Shown here in pieces: positions 8,377 through 17,425 of a stretch of 64,000 nt of DNA. The stretch spans positions 140,898-204,897 of the forward strand of contig NZ_JAEMXM010000008.1 in the NCBI RefSeq assembly GCF_016482785.1, read 5' to 3'. The translations under genes and the position numbers were made by a program. How positions within the stretch are numbered: position 1 is the first letter of the stretch; each line of letters begins with the position of its first letter. Source of the DNA: Paenibacillus alkalitolerans. GTDB taxonomy: Bacteria > Bacillota > Bacilli > Paenibacillales > YIM-B00363. The notes beneath the pieces are model-generated. The model worked only from the letters and a program-made list of their open reading frames with translations. It did no database searches and was not told the origin of the DNA.

Positions 8377-9437
8377 GCCTGCAAAATAAAGTTTTTTGTC
8401 AAGCCGGACAGCCTTGTTTTTACGCTGATTCCCCAACCGAACATAACCTCATCACTGACGATTTCCGCCCGTATCGTGTTCAAGCCGGCCTGCCAGCGTA
8501 TGGGGACGCTTACATGGTCGAAACGAATCCGACCATCCGTTGCTTTCCCCGAAGAATGCCATTTCCACTCCCCTTTGAAAAACTCTGTTTCGTTTACCCA
8601 CAACCGCAGCCTGTCACTGAAACCGAAGCTCAGCAGCGATTCTTTTTCTTCCGAAAGGTAAAACGAACATTTCGCTTGAACGGCGGCGCCTTTTGCAGAA
8701 GTGTAGAGTCTGTTTAAATTGAGTGTTCCGTTTTCCTCGACTTGAGCTGCAATCCACGGTACTCCGGGTACGATTCCATCTTTAATATTGTACGGTTTGG
8801 ATACCATCCATTCCGTTATTAGTGTTTCATCTGCTAGCTGCATCGGTGCCGGGGCATTTTCAAATAATCGGGAATTGGGTTCTTCGATTTTCTCTACCGA
8901 CAGATTGCGAAGGTAACTCGAAGAGCTGCCCCACACGCCGATTTTTCCTCCCAATACACTTCCATGCATAAGGTTGGGAATGACAAGCTTTGGTGCTGCA
9001 TCTTCACCAATGTATACAGTGACACGGTTTGTCTCAACTTTTAATGAAAGCTTGACCCATTCTCCGGAAGGTACCGGCGCCAGTGCTTGATAACGGGGGC
9101 CGTGATATATTTGCCAAGTGCTGGACCCGTTCATGACCGGATCGTATTGGACATTCGGCAAATTCCATTCATTGTCCGCCGAAACGTAAACCAATTCGAA
9201 ATTGTTTGAATCGGCAGCTCCAAAGACAAGACCGGCAAAGCTCTCAGGCGTGCAGGCTATCTCTGCCCGCAGAAGAAAACAGTCCATAGTTAACGGTTCG
9301 CGAAGCAGCACGGGATAGCAATGTCCGCCTTCAAACCGCAATGCGTCACAACCGCGCCATACCCCTAACTCCGCACCGGATTTCCCCAAGTCAAACTGAT
9401 GTAAGTCGTCGATAAAATTCCATTGCAATTTGGACAT
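8373..9437 (-). CDS. Concanavalin A-like lectin/glucanase-fold protein, function unknown
   Basis: A 354-residue protein without a signal peptide or membrane segment. The first half looks like a jelly-roll beta-sandwich of the kind in DUF1080/3-keto-disaccharide hydrolase and laminin-G-like proteins: alternating strands, FAGLVFGAADSNNFELVYVS, then GEWVKLSLKVE and GKIGVWGSSSSYLRNLSVEK (the GxxGVWG element is typical). The second half resembles another beta-sandwich ending NTIRAEIVSDEVMFGWGIS. No catalytic pair can be assigned. Start chosen at the ATG at 9437 following GAGGTG. Carbohydrate binding is a guess from the fold. Confidence 0.6.
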   Translation of the reverse strand: MSKLQWNFIDDLHQFDLGKSGAELGVWRGCDALRFEGGHCYPVLLREPLTMDCFLLRAEIACTPESFAGLVFGAADSNNFELVYVSADNEWNLPNVQYDPVMNGSSTWQIYHGPRYQALAPVPSGEWVKLSLKVETNRVTVYIGEDAAPKLVIPNLMHGSVLGGKIGVWGSSSSYLRNLSVEKIEEPNSRLFENAPAPMQLADETLITEWMVSKPYNIKDGIVPGVPWIAAQVEENGTLNLNRLYTSAKGAAVQAKCSFYLSEEKESLLSFGFSDRLRLWVNETEFFKGEWKWHSSGKATDGRIRFDHVSVPIRWQAGLNTIRAEIVSDEVMFGWGISVKTRLSGLTKNFILQA

Positions 9438-9500
9438 GCGGCTACACCTCATTTAAATTACTTTTGAGCTTATTATACAGAACATATGTTCCCTAGTAAA

Positions 9501-9691
9501 ACAATAACTTCACTTTATGAAACTAATCGGGGCGCAATAGGCGAAATACAAGCAATAGCCTCAAAAAATGAAATTATTCACGCGTAAGAAGCCGAAAAGC
9601 AGGCAGAGTCCGATAAATAACTTCAAAGAATGAAATTATTCAGCCCAAAGCGGCGCGATACAAGGAAATAGTTTCAAAATTTGAAATTATT
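9501..9691. repeat. Intergenic palindromic repeat cluster, motif AATAACTTCA-N-TGAAATTATT
   Basis: Four copies of a 25-base imperfect palindrome lie at about 9503-9527, 9554-9578, 9616-9640 and 9667-9691, that is 51, 62 and 51 bases apart. Arms AATAACTTCA and TGAAATTATT flank a variable 5-base centre; spacers between copies are unrelated in sequence. This fills most of the 337-base gap between the lectin-fold gene and the next operon; no gene is visible. Confidence 0.85.
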
Positions 9692-9774
9692 GAGTTCTGC
9701 GGGCGAAACCCGTGATACAATGGTGACGTTATTGATTAAGATGAAACAATCTTCATAGTGGAGGAACGCAACGA

Positions 9775-10743
9775 ATGGATCGGATGCCGATACGGTTGTT
9801 GGGCGTCGGCCAGACGCTGGACCGGTCATTTCAATTGTACAGAACGTTATTTACCCCCTTATTTCTATTAACTCTTCTAGCTTTCAGTCCGTTTTATCTA
9901 ATCTCCAATTTGCTGCTTATCGATATCGGAGCGCTTTCCGTGTTCCCGAAGTTTGACGGGTTCGAGAATCTGGAATCGTTCTGGCTGAGCAGGTTTCCGG
10001 AGCAATTATTCTCGGGTGGAATCGACTTGTGGATCAAAATCGCGGGAACCGTGCTGCTTGCTCTGCTTCTGGCGTTCGTCGCGCTGCCGCTCCATCTGGC
10101 AACCGGCGTCATTCTGGCGAACCGGGCGATCGACGGCGAAGAGACCGGGCTTGTTTCGGCATTCAGGGAAGCGCTGAAAAGATATTGGCGGGTGCTCGGC
10201 AACGGACTGTTGTTTTGGTTGATCTGCATCGGCATCTATGTCGGAGTAATGACGGCGAACGGAATGCTTTCGCTGTTGTACGGCGCGGTAGTCATGTCGT
10301 CCGCTGCGCTGTCGCCTTCTTCCGCCGCCGCTACGGTTTCGGGAGTCATATTTCTCGTAATGTATCTCGTTTTTACTTACGCGGGTACATTGGCGTACTA
10401 CTATTTTGTCATTCGATTCGGAATGTTCCTGCCCCCGGTTTTGTTCGAAAACGAAGGAGTCGGAATCGGCCGCAGCTGGTCGCTGACGAGAAAATCGTTT
10501 TGGCCGCTGCTTGGCATATATTTTATTTTCGGCGTATTGATGTATGCTTTTTCGATCGCCATCGTCATCGTGTTCGCAGCTCTCGGAGTTACAATAACCG
10601 GGCTGCTGTCGATCCTGTTTTTGTTTTGCGCCATCTTGCCCGCGGGCTTGGTCGTTTACACGGTGGCCTACCGCGTGCAGAAGCTTCGTTGCGACGGAGA
10701 GGATATTGAGCATATGTTGACGGCGGCGAGGGGAGAAGCGTGA
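9775..10743 (+). CDS. Multi-pass membrane protein heading the MoxR/DUF58 cluster
   Basis: A 322-residue integral membrane protein with about six hydrophobic segments. It resembles the glycerophosphodiesterase-membrane-domain/DUF975-like group: N-terminal GVGQTLDRSFQLYR before the first helix, and GIGRSWSLTRKSFWPLLGIY between the later helices, a repeated amphipathic motif typical of these proteins. No catalytic residues are recognisable. GGAGG precedes the ATG. Its last bases overlap the DUF4129 gene (4 bases), so it is the first gene of a translationally coupled operon reaching DUF58; a membrane-complex role is inferred from that company. Confidence 0.75.
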   Translation: MDRMPIRLLGVGQTLDRSFQLYRTLFTPLFLLTLLAFSPFYLISNLLLIDIGALSVFPKFDGFENLESFWLSRFPEQLFSGGIDLWIKIAGTVLLALLLAFVALPLHLATGVILANRAIDGEETGLVSAFREALKRYWRVLGNGLLFWLICIGIYVGVMTANGMLSLLYGAVVMSSAALSPSSAAATVSGVIFLVMYLVFTYAGTLAYYYFVIRFGMFLPPVLFENEGVGIGRSWSLTRKSFWPLLGIYFIFGVLMYAFSIAIVIVFAALGVTITGLLSILFLFCAILPAGLVVYTVAYRVQKLRCDGEDIEHMLTAARGEA

Positions 10744-11411
10744 TTCGGACGGCAAAAGGATGGGCGGGTGCCGTACCGTCGTCCTATGAAGAGGAAAAAG
10801 AGGTACTGCGCGGCATTTTGTCGGGTGATGAATATACGGCGTACGCTTCGAACGGCGGGGAAGAAGGGCGGAACCTGCTGTTTGTTTGGTTGGAACGGCT
10901 GCTCGACTGGCTTGAGGATCTGTTCCCTCAGCTGGAGATGACAGGCGGATCCGAGGATGTGCTGACATATGTCATTATTGGCATCGGCGTTGTGGTGCTC
11001 GCGGCGCTGCTATTGTTTTTGACGCAGCTGCTGTGGGTGGAACGGCGCTTGAAGCGGAGTGCGTCCATGACCGGCGAGGAGATGGAACGGCCGCCGGCGG
11101 ATCTGTTGGAGCTGTCGCGCCAAGCGGCGGATGAGGGCGATGTCCGGGAAGCGACGAGGCTGCTGTTCCTGTCCTCGCTGCTTGCGCTGCAGGAGCGGGA
11201 AGAGATTGCGATCCGCTCGTGGAAGACAAATTGGGAGTATGCGGAAGAATTATCCGAAGCGGGCTCTCCGTGGTTGGAGGCGTTCAGAGAATCCGCCTTG
11301 CGGTTTGATACGGTATGGTACGGGCTTCGGAGCATATCGCAGGAGGAGTTCAGCGCATGGCATGAACGCCTGGAGCTGGCGATTACCGGCGGCAAGGGGG
11401 AAGCTGCATGA
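10740..11411 (+). CDS. DUF4129 domain-containing membrane protein
   Basis: A 223-residue protein, GTG start overlapping the previous gene. An N-terminal amphipathic part is followed by one membrane helix near residues 77-102 (IIGIGVVVLAALLLFLTQLL) and a cytoplasmic C-terminal DUF4129 region: ADEGDVREATRLLFLSSLLAL, then SWKTNWEYAEEL and RFDTVWYGLRSISQEEF. Lying between a membrane protein and DUF4350/MoxR/DUF58 genes is the standard neighbourhood of this family. Biochemical activity is unknown. Confidence 0.85.
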   Translation: MIRTAKGWAGAVPSSYEEEKEVLRGILSGDEYTAYASNGGEEGRNLLFVWLERLLDWLEDLFPQLEMTGGSEDVLTYVIIGIGVVVLAALLLFLTQLLWVERRLKRSASMTGEEMERPPADLLELSRQAADEGDVREATRLLFLSSLLALQEREEIAIRSWKTNWEYAEELSEAGSPWLEAFRESALRFDTVWYGLRSISQEEFSAWHERLELAITGGKGEAA

Positions 11412-12553
11412 CTCGGACAATAAGGCTTCAGGCCGCTTTGGCTGTTTGCGTATTTCTTTTTATCGGGCTCGGATTTGCATTTATACGTCCGGGGTTAACC
11501 GATTACCGGCCGTATTTGTCGTTCTCGCCGGATGTGGACGGAACGAAGGCGCTAAGGTCGCTGCTGGAACGCGAAAGGGCGCAGGTGCGGGAGTGGCGGT
11601 TCGCGCCCGATAGGCTGCCGGAAGAGAGCGGCGGATTGTACTTGGCGATCGAGCCTGACGCCATGACGAACACGGCGGCCTCGGAGTTGGAACGGTGGGC
11701 GTCGGAATACGGCAATGATGTCGTTGTGTTGGAAAGCGTTCCGGGCTCTATGGGCAACTGGAAGGCCGAACAAGTGGAACTTCCGGAAACGGCGGGCGCA
11801 GCGGCAACGGTGACGGCCGTAGGCGCGGACGGGGAATGGGTGTATGAGGCGGCGGTCGGCAGCGATTACCGGCTTGCCGGCGTTCAGGAGAACGAGGTGC
11901 TGCTGCATGATGAACTGGGAGTGATCGCGGCTCGCCGTACCGTCGGGGAAGGGTCGGTCACGGTGGCGGTCGTCCCGGAATGGACGCAGAACTCGGGGAT
12001 TTTGGACGGGTCGCGGTTTGATCTGCTCTGGTGGATGCTTGGCGCAAGCGTTGCGGACCGGGCGGTCTATGTTGACGAATATCACCATGGATACGCTGTG
12101 TCGCCCGGTTTGTCGCAAGTATATCCCCCTTGGCTGATCGCCGCATTCGCGCAGACGGCCATAGCCGTCGTCTTCTGGTTGTGGTATAAGGGGAAACGGT
12201 TCGGACCCGCGGTGACGCCGAGAGAGTTTCGGGTGCGCAGGAGCGACGAAACTTTGCTGGCGGTAGCCGGTTGGTACCGCAGAGGGAAGCTGACGCGCGA
12301 GTCGCTCGGCTATCGGATCGAGCATATGAAACGGGCGCTCGCCGCGCGCGGGGCAGGACTGCGGCATGAAGCGAACGCAGGGGATATATTGGCGTCGGCG
12401 AAGCGGGTGCTTCCGCCGAAGACGGCCGAAGCGTTGGCCGGGGTGCTGGACCGCTGGGAGCGGGCGGAAGCATCGGCATATTCGGAAAAGCAATGGCTGG
12501 CGGACAGCGCCGTACTGGACGAAGCGGTACGCTCACTTGAGGAGGAAGGATAG
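11408..12553 (+). CDS. DUF4350 domain-containing protein
   Basis: A 381-residue protein anchored by an N-terminal helix (residues 5-25) and a second helix near residue 245 (PPWLIAAFAQTAIAVVFWLW). The extracytoplasmic domain between them has the DUF4350 layout, beginning with YRPYLSFSPDVDGTKALRSLLE and continuing to VYVDEYHHGY, an Asp/Glu/His-rich motif conserved in the family. The C-terminal cytoplasmic tail is helical. DUF4350 has a glutamine-amidotransferase-like fold without proven activity. The start overlaps the DUF4129 stop by four bases and the stop abuts the MoxR gene. Confidence 0.85.
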   Translation: MTRTIRLQAALAVCVFLFIGLGFAFIRPGLTDYRPYLSFSPDVDGTKALRSLLERERAQVREWRFAPDRLPEESGGLYLAIEPDAMTNTAASELERWASEYGNDVVVLESVPGSMGNWKAEQVELPETAGAAATVTAVGADGEWVYEAAVGSDYRLAGVQENEVLLHDELGVIAARRTVGEGSVTVAVVPEWTQNSGILDGSRFDLLWWMLGASVADRAVYVDEYHHGYAVSPGLSQVYPPWLIAAFAQTAIAVVFWLWYKGKRFGPAVTPREFRVRRSDETLLAVAGWYRRGKLTRESLGYRIEHMKRALAARGAGLRHEANAGDILASAKRVLPPKTAEALAGVLDRWERAEASAYSEKQWLADSAVLDEAVRSLEEEG

Positions 12554-13489
12554 ATGCAACAGCTGCTTACTAGAATGGATGAAACTATTTTCGGCCAGCG
12601 GATGAACGTAAGGCTTACCGTCGCGGCGCTGCTGGCGGGCGGACACGTTTTGCTGGAAGGCGTGCCGGGGCTCGGCAAGACGAAGCTGGCCCGGACGCTG
12701 GCAGGGCTTATATCGGGCGATTACCGGCGCATTCAATTTACGCCCGACATGATGCCGAGCGACATTACCGGCAATGTCATTTACAACATGCACGAAAACC
12801 GGTATGTCACCGTTCGCGGCCCGGTGTTCAGCAATCTGCTGCTGGCGGACGAAATCAACCGTACGGGCCCAAAGACGCAAGCGGCGCTGCTCGAAGCGAT
12901 GGAGGAGCGTCAAGTGACGATTCAAGGAGAGACGCATAAGCTCGCCGATCCGTTCTTCGTCATTGCGACTCAGAACCCGGTGGAGTACGAAGGTACTTAT
13001 CCGCTGCCGGAAGCTCAACTGGACCGGTTCTTGTTCAAGCTCGTGCTGGATTATCCGAATGAGGAGCAAGAGACGGAAATATACAAAGCGCACAATGCGG
13101 GTGTCGGGACCGGTGCGGGAATGGCCGGGAGCGCCGCCCTTGAGCCGGTTTGCGCGTTGGAAGATATTCGGCGGCACCGGGCCGCGCTTGCGAATGTGAC
13201 CGTTGAGGATAGCGTAGTCGAATATATTACCGCGATTGCGAGACATACGCGGACGAACAAGAAAGTGCAGCTCGGAGCGAGCCCGCGCGCCGGCATTGCC
13301 ATGCTTAGCGCCGGCAAGGCGTGGGCGTATTTGGACGGCAGGGACTATGTAACGCCTGACGACGTGAAGCTGGTGGCGCGCCCCGCGCTGCGGCACCGGC
13401 TGCTGCTCGCTCCGCAGGCGGAATTGGAGGGTGTGACGAGTGACGCAGTCGTCCAAGAAACGCTCGCCGCGGTCGCCGTACCGCGATAA
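12554..13489 (+). CDS. MoxR-family AAA+ ATPase
   Basis: A 311-residue AAA+ chaperone-like ATPase. Walker A GVPGLGKT (residues 36-43), Walker B LLADEINR, sensor region ATQNPVEYEGTYPLPEAQLDRF and arginine-finger region are all present and intact. MoxR proteins act with von Willebrand-type (VWA/DUF58) partners to insert cofactors or remodel membrane complexes; the DUF58 partner follows here with a 50-base overlap. RBS GGAGGAAGG lies in the end of the DUF4350 gene. The client of this MoxR-DUF58 pair is unknown. Confidence 0.94.
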   Translation: MQQLLTRMDETIFGQRMNVRLTVAALLAGGHVLLEGVPGLGKTKLARTLAGLISGDYRRIQFTPDMMPSDITGNVIYNMHENRYVTVRGPVFSNLLLADEINRTGPKTQAALLEAMEERQVTIQGETHKLADPFFVIATQNPVEYEGTYPLPEAQLDRFLFKLVLDYPNEEQETEIYKAHNAGVGTGAGMAGSAALEPVCALEDIRRHRAALANVTVEDSVVEYITAIARHTRTNKKVQLGASPRAGIAMLSAGKAWAYLDGRDYVTPDDVKLVARPALRHRLLLAPQAELEGVTSDAVVQETLAAVAVPR

Positions 13490-14822
13490 GATCTTTTCGG
13501 CGCTGCGCGTCGTGCCGACGAAGCGGCTGGCGGCGTTCCTGTTTGCGGGAGCGCCTCTTACGGCAGCCGCTTATGCGGCTAGCCCGGATTTGGGAGCCCT
13601 CGTATTCTGGGCGTGGAACGGAACGCTCGCGGTGCTGAGCGCAGCGGAATTGGCGCTGCTGCCGGGGCCGGGGCGGCTCACCGCCGATCGCGAGGCGCCG
13701 GACCGGGTCGACCTCGGCCGGCCGGTGAATGTGCGCCTCGCGATACGGGTGGCCGGCGGCAGGCAGCCGCTGTCCGGGCAGGCTATAGACGGCCTGCCGG
13801 ATACGTTTGCGGGCCCCGACGAGTGGCCCGCGCTGCGCTTTCGCGGCCGCGCTGCGGAGGCCGCGTACGAAACCCGGCCGACGGAGCGCGGCCGGTACGT
13901 GCTCCATACCGTCTTCGTACGGTATGGAGGCGCGCTCGGCTTGTGGCGCCGCCAAACGCACATCCCTTGCACGCATGAAATCCGCGTGCTCCCGGATTTG
14001 AGCGGCGTGCGCGGCACGCTCGCTTCGATGCAGCGCAGCCTCATACTCGACGGCAAGCGCGTATTTAAGAAGGCGCGGTCCGGCACGGATTTCCAAAGCA
14101 TCCGCGAGTACACTCCGGATGACGATCCGCGGGCGATCAATTGGTCCGCCACCGCCCGCACGATGCAGCCGAAAGTGAACGTGTTCCAGCCGGAGCGCGG
14201 CAAAATCGTCACGCTGCTGATCGATTCCGGCCGCATGATGGGCACGGAGCTGGACGGCAAGACGAAGCTGGACCGGACGCTTGAAGCGGCGCTGACGTTG
14301 GCGGCCGTTGCGCTCCAGCGCGGCGACCAGGTGGCGGCGCTCGCCTTCTCCGGCGGGCTGAAAGCTTACGTTCCCCCGGCCAAAGGGATGGAGCATGTGC
14401 AGACGATTATCGACGCGCTGTACGATTTGAAGAGCGACATGTCTGAATCGAATTACGGCTTGGCGCTTACGCATCTGGCAAGGGTTCAGAAGAAGAGAAG
14501 CTTTATGGTGCTCTTTTCGGATATGGAGAGTTATTTGTTCGAGGGAGAATTGGCTCCTTACCTTCTCCGTTTAAGGAGAACGCATCTGCTGCTGCTGTTG
14601 TCGCTGGAAGATCCGCTGCTGCACGAATGGGCGGGCATCGCCGTCCGCGGGGGGAAGGACGCCTACATCAAGAGCACGGCGCATAAATTACAAGAAGACC
14701 GCCGGCGGTATGCCGCCCGGATGTCGGCGCTCGGAATCGAAGTGCTCGACGTGCCTTCGGACGAACTGGCGCTGGCGGCCGTGAATACGTATTTGGATTT
14801 GAAATCACGAGACGCGCTGTAG
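13440..14822 (+). CDS. DUF58 domain-containing protein
   Basis: A 460-residue protein with two N-terminal membrane helices (about residues 28-70), an extracytoplasmic beta-rich part, and a C-terminal cytoplasmic DUF58/VWA-like domain. The family signature reads FQSIREYTPDDDPRAINWSA (centred near residue 228). The VWA-like strand TLLIDSGRMM then carries a partial MIDAS (DxGxx) rather than the full DxSxS. The start is GTG, overlapping moxR by 50 bases. DUF58 proteins are the usual partners of MoxR ATPases. The 3' end overlaps the convergent SpoIIM-like gene by 18 bases. Confidence 0.92.
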   Translation: MTQSSKKRSPRSPYRDKIFSALRVVPTKRLAAFLFAGAPLTAAAYAASPDLGALVFWAWNGTLAVLSAAELALLPGPGRLTADREAPDRVDLGRPVNVRLAIRVAGGRQPLSGQAIDGLPDTFAGPDEWPALRFRGRAAEAAYETRPTERGRYVLHTVFVRYGGALGLWRRQTHIPCTHEIRVLPDLSGVRGTLASMQRSLILDGKRVFKKARSGTDFQSIREYTPDDDPRAINWSATARTMQPKVNVFQPERGKIVTLLIDSGRMMGTELDGKTKLDRTLEAALTLAAVALQRGDQVAALAFSGGLKAYVPPAKGMEHVQTIIDALYDLKSDMSESNYGLALTHLARVQKKRSFMVLFSDMESYLFEGELAPYLLRLRRTHLLLLLSLEDPLLHEWAGIAVRGGKDAYIKSTAHKLQEDRRRYAARMSALGIEVLDVPSDELALAAVNTYLDLKSRDAL

Positions 14823-15767
14823 CCGCAGCCGTTGGATGCCGTACAGGCAATATAGCGCGAGAAGCGCAAGTGTGAGGGCCGCGACGCCGTATTTCGCTTC
14901 CAACGAAATCGTTGTCGGCGTGATATAGCCTTCGATCGTGCCCGCAATGACGAACAGCGGCACGGTGCCGAGCAGCAGCAGTACCGACTCGCGGACGGAG
15001 ACGAAGAAGCGGTATTTCCGCGAAAAGGGTCCAGGCACCATCATAACGTATCCCATATACAATCCGGCGCCGCCTGCAATGAATATCGCGGCCAGCTCGA
15101 TGACTCCGTGCGGCAAAATATACGCCCAGAACGCGTAGCTTTCGCCCGCGCGGTAAAACACGGCCGCGAGCGCGCCGATCAACACGCCGTTGTATGCCAG
15201 CAAGTACACCGTGCCGATTCCCAGCGTTATTCCGCTGACGAAGCAAAGCACGGCGACGCGGATATTGTTGGTCATAATGGCCGCGGAATCGACCGACGAG
15301 TGCAAGTCGCCCCGGTCCTCCGTAATCTTGGACGGATCGATGTCCGCAAATTCCGCAGGCACTATGGCGGTCAAGTGCTGCGGATCGTTCATGACGACGG
15401 CGAAGCCCGATACGAAGCCCGCGAGCATCAGCAGGCCGGCGATAACGATAAACCGGGATCGTTCACGCAAGAGCGATACGAAGCCGGTTTGGAAAAACCG
15501 GATGAACGTCTCCGTGCTGCTCCACGAATCGCGGTACAGCACATTATGGGAGCGGGACACGAGCTTGTTGAGATGGAAGGTTACATCATGACCCGGATAG
15601 TTCGAATTCATATATGACAAATGGGCCGAAGCTTGTTTGTGCAGCGCGGTGAACCGTTCGACCGTCTCTGCGGACGGACGCGGGTCTCTCCGGGACAGAG
15701 CGTCCGTCAACCGTTCGAGCTCCGACCAGAGCGGTTTGTGCCTCTTGATGAACGACGTTAATTCCAT
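14805..15767 (-). CDS. Stage II sporulation protein M-like membrane protein
   Basis: A 320-residue SpoIIM-superfamily protein (COG1300). The N-terminal cytoplasmic helical part (FIKRHKPLWSELERLTDAL) is followed by about five membrane helices, with the typical FWAYILPHGVIELAAIFIAGGAGL segment containing PHG-E. This long form with an RDD/MoxR/DUF58 neighbourhood differs from the 210-residue sporulation SpoIIM, so a general envelope role is more likely than engulfment. Start uncertain: ATG at 15767 lies 14 bases from AAAGGAG, whereas the in-frame GTG at 15782 overlaps that site. It converges with DUF58 and is divergent from the RDD gene. Confidence 0.85.
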   Translation of the reverse strand: MELTSFIKRHKPLWSELERLTDALSRRDPRPSAETVERFTALHKQASAHLSYMNSNYPGHDVTFHLNKLVSRSHNVLYRDSWSSTETFIRFFQTGFVSLLRERSRFIVIAGLLMLAGFVSGFAVVMNDPQHLTAIVPAEFADIDPSKITEDRGDLHSSVDSAAIMTNNIRVAVLCFVSGITLGIGTVYLLAYNGVLIGALAAVFYRAGESYAFWAYILPHGVIELAAIFIAGGAGLYMGYVMMVPGPFSRKYRFFVSVRESVLLLLGTVPLFVIAGTIEGYITPTTISLEAKYGVAALTLALLALYCLYGIQRLRLQRVS

Positions 15768-15844
15768 TAGGGGCGGGGACACTCCTTTTGCAAGTAATAT
15801 AACACCAATACTAACATTGAATGATGGGGGAGAGGAAGACCGAT

Positions 15845-16762
15845 ATGCAAGCTGTACACGAGCGAAACCCGGAGCGCCGGCTGACGGTTATGACGCCCGA
15901 GCAGGTGGAGCTGCGTTTCGAGACGGCAGGCATCGGCAGCCGCGCCGGCGCGCAATTGATCGACGGATTGATCATACTTGCGGTGAATGCCGGGATTGCG
16001 TTTGCCGGCTGGGCCGTTTCCGAAGCGATCGGCGGCGCGATGCCGGATTGGCTGGAGGAATACGGGGCTGCGGCGATGATTATTTTCTACGCCGCATTCA
16101 ACGCGTTATATTTTATTGTTGCGGAATATACGACGGGCGGCCGGACGATCGGGAAGCGGGCGATGGGCATCCGCGTCATTCAAGAGAACGGACGGACGTT
16201 AAGCTTTCTCTCCGCCGTCATACGCAACCTGTTCCGTCTGATCGATATGCTGCCATCGCTGTATTTTGCCGGAATATTATTCAGTTTCTTTCATCCCAAG
16301 GACAAGAGGATCGGCGATTGGGCGGCGGCAACGGTCGTCGTGTTTGAGCGCAGCGGCGGGAAACGGCAGCGGAAACGGATCGAGAAGCTGCTGAAGGATA
16401 AGCAGGCGCAGCTCCCGCAGTTTGCATTCGAACCATGGGTAAGAGAACGAGTAACCGAACAAGAGTGGTCCTTACTGTCCGGATTCGTCGAACGGCTCCG
16501 GACGCTTGCCCCGAAACGGGCGGATCAATTGGCCGAAGGAATCGTCGGACTGCTTGCGCCGAAGCTGGAATTGGAGGAGCGCTGGAGAGAGCTGAGGGAA
16601 CCGTCCGAAGAGGGAACTTCCGCAACTTTCGGCTCGGCACAGCCGCATACGGCAGTGCAGGAACAGAGGCTGCTGGATGAACAAGCCGTTCTTTGGGCGC
16701 TCGCCATATATGCGGCATTAAGGGATGATTGGGAGCTGGCGCAGATCGGAGAGAACCGGTGA
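15845..16762 (+). CDS. RDD-family membrane protein
   Basis: A 305-residue protein. The RDD domain occupies roughly residues 15-165: RFETAGIGSRAGAQLIDGLI (Arg and Asp hallmark), three membrane helices, then GGRTIGKRAMGIRVIQENG and DKRIGDWAAATVVV. The remaining 140 residues form a charged, probably cytoplasmic helical tail. The start is the ATG at 15845, eight bases after GGGGGAGAGG; the upstream in-frame ATG at 15821 lacks such a site. It is divergent from the SpoIIM-like gene and coupled to the kinase gene by a TGATG stop-start overlap. Confidence 0.88.
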   Translation: MQAVHERNPERRLTVMTPEQVELRFETAGIGSRAGAQLIDGLIILAVNAGIAFAGWAVSEAIGGAMPDWLEEYGAAAMIIFYAAFNALYFIVAEYTTGGRTIGKRAMGIRVIQENGRTLSFLSAVIRNLFRLIDMLPSLYFAGILFSFFHPKDKRIGDWAAATVVVFERSGGKRQRKRIEKLLKDKQAQLPQFAFEPWVRERVTEQEWSLLSGFVERLRTLAPKRADQLAEGIVGLLAPKLELEERWRELREPSEEGTSATFGSAQPHTAVQEQRLLDEQAVLWALAIYAALRDDWELAQIGENR

Positions 16763-17424
16763 TGCACCGTTATCTGAGCTTGATACAATCGCAATTGCTG
16801 CCGCTGCTGGATATTGAGAGCACGAACCCGCTCGAGCCTATTACGGTCCGTTATCTGCCTGAACCGTGGAAGGTGCTTGGGGCGGGCAACTATGCGGCGG
16901 TCGTGTCGCATCCCGAATACCCCGACCGGGTATTGAAATTGTACGCGCCCGGAAGGGAAGGCTGGGAAGACGAGGTCGAAGTGTACCGGCGTCTCGGCAA
17001 TCATCCCGCATACGCCGAATGCTTTCACTCCAACAGGGAACTTCGTTATTTGGTGCTGCGCCGATTATACGGAGTCACTCTTTACGATTGCATGAGACGC
17101 GGCATTCGCATTCCGGAGCAGGCCGTCAACGATATCGACGAAGCGCTTGAATACGCCAGGGAACGCGGATTGAATCCGCATGACGTGCACGGAAAGAACG
17201 TCATGGTAAGCGAGAACGGCCGCGGCGCCGTCGTCGACGTGTCGGACTTTCTGAAGACGGATCCGTGCAACATGTGGCGGGATTTAAGGAAGGCGTATTA
17301 TAAAGTGTACTTGCCGTACATGCACGATCAGCCGGTTGCCGTACCCGACGCGTTGTTGAACGGGGTTCGCAAGGGGTATCGCTGGCTGCGCCGGGGCAAA
17401 GATTTGTTGGGGAGTGATTCGTAG
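16762..17424 (+). CDS. Small serine/threonine protein kinase-like protein
   Basis: A 220-residue protein with a stripped-down protein-kinase fold. A glycine loop (LGAGNYAAV), the ATP-binding lysine (VLKLYAP), a possible alphaC glutamate (WEDEVEVYRRL), a catalytic loop HDVHGKNVMV (Asp and Asn present) and a metal-binding DVSDF in place of DFG are seen in order. The C-lobe is much reduced compared with standard kinases, similar to the KDO/WaaP-like or RIO-like groups. Catalysis is plausible but substrate unknown. Its start overlaps the RDD stop, implying a joint function, perhaps phosphorylating a partner in this cluster. Confidence 0.75.
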   Translation: MHRYLSLIQSQLLPLLDIESTNPLEPITVRYLPEPWKVLGAGNYAAVVSHPEYPDRVLKLYAPGREGWEDEVEVYRRLGNHPAYAECFHSNRELRYLVLRRLYGVTLYDCMRRGIRIPEQAVNDIDEALEYARERGLNPHDVHGKNVMVSENGRGAVVDVSDFLKTDPCNMWRDLRKAYYKVYLPYMHDQPVAVPDALLNGVRKGYRWLRRGKDLLGSDS

Positions 17425-17425
17425 C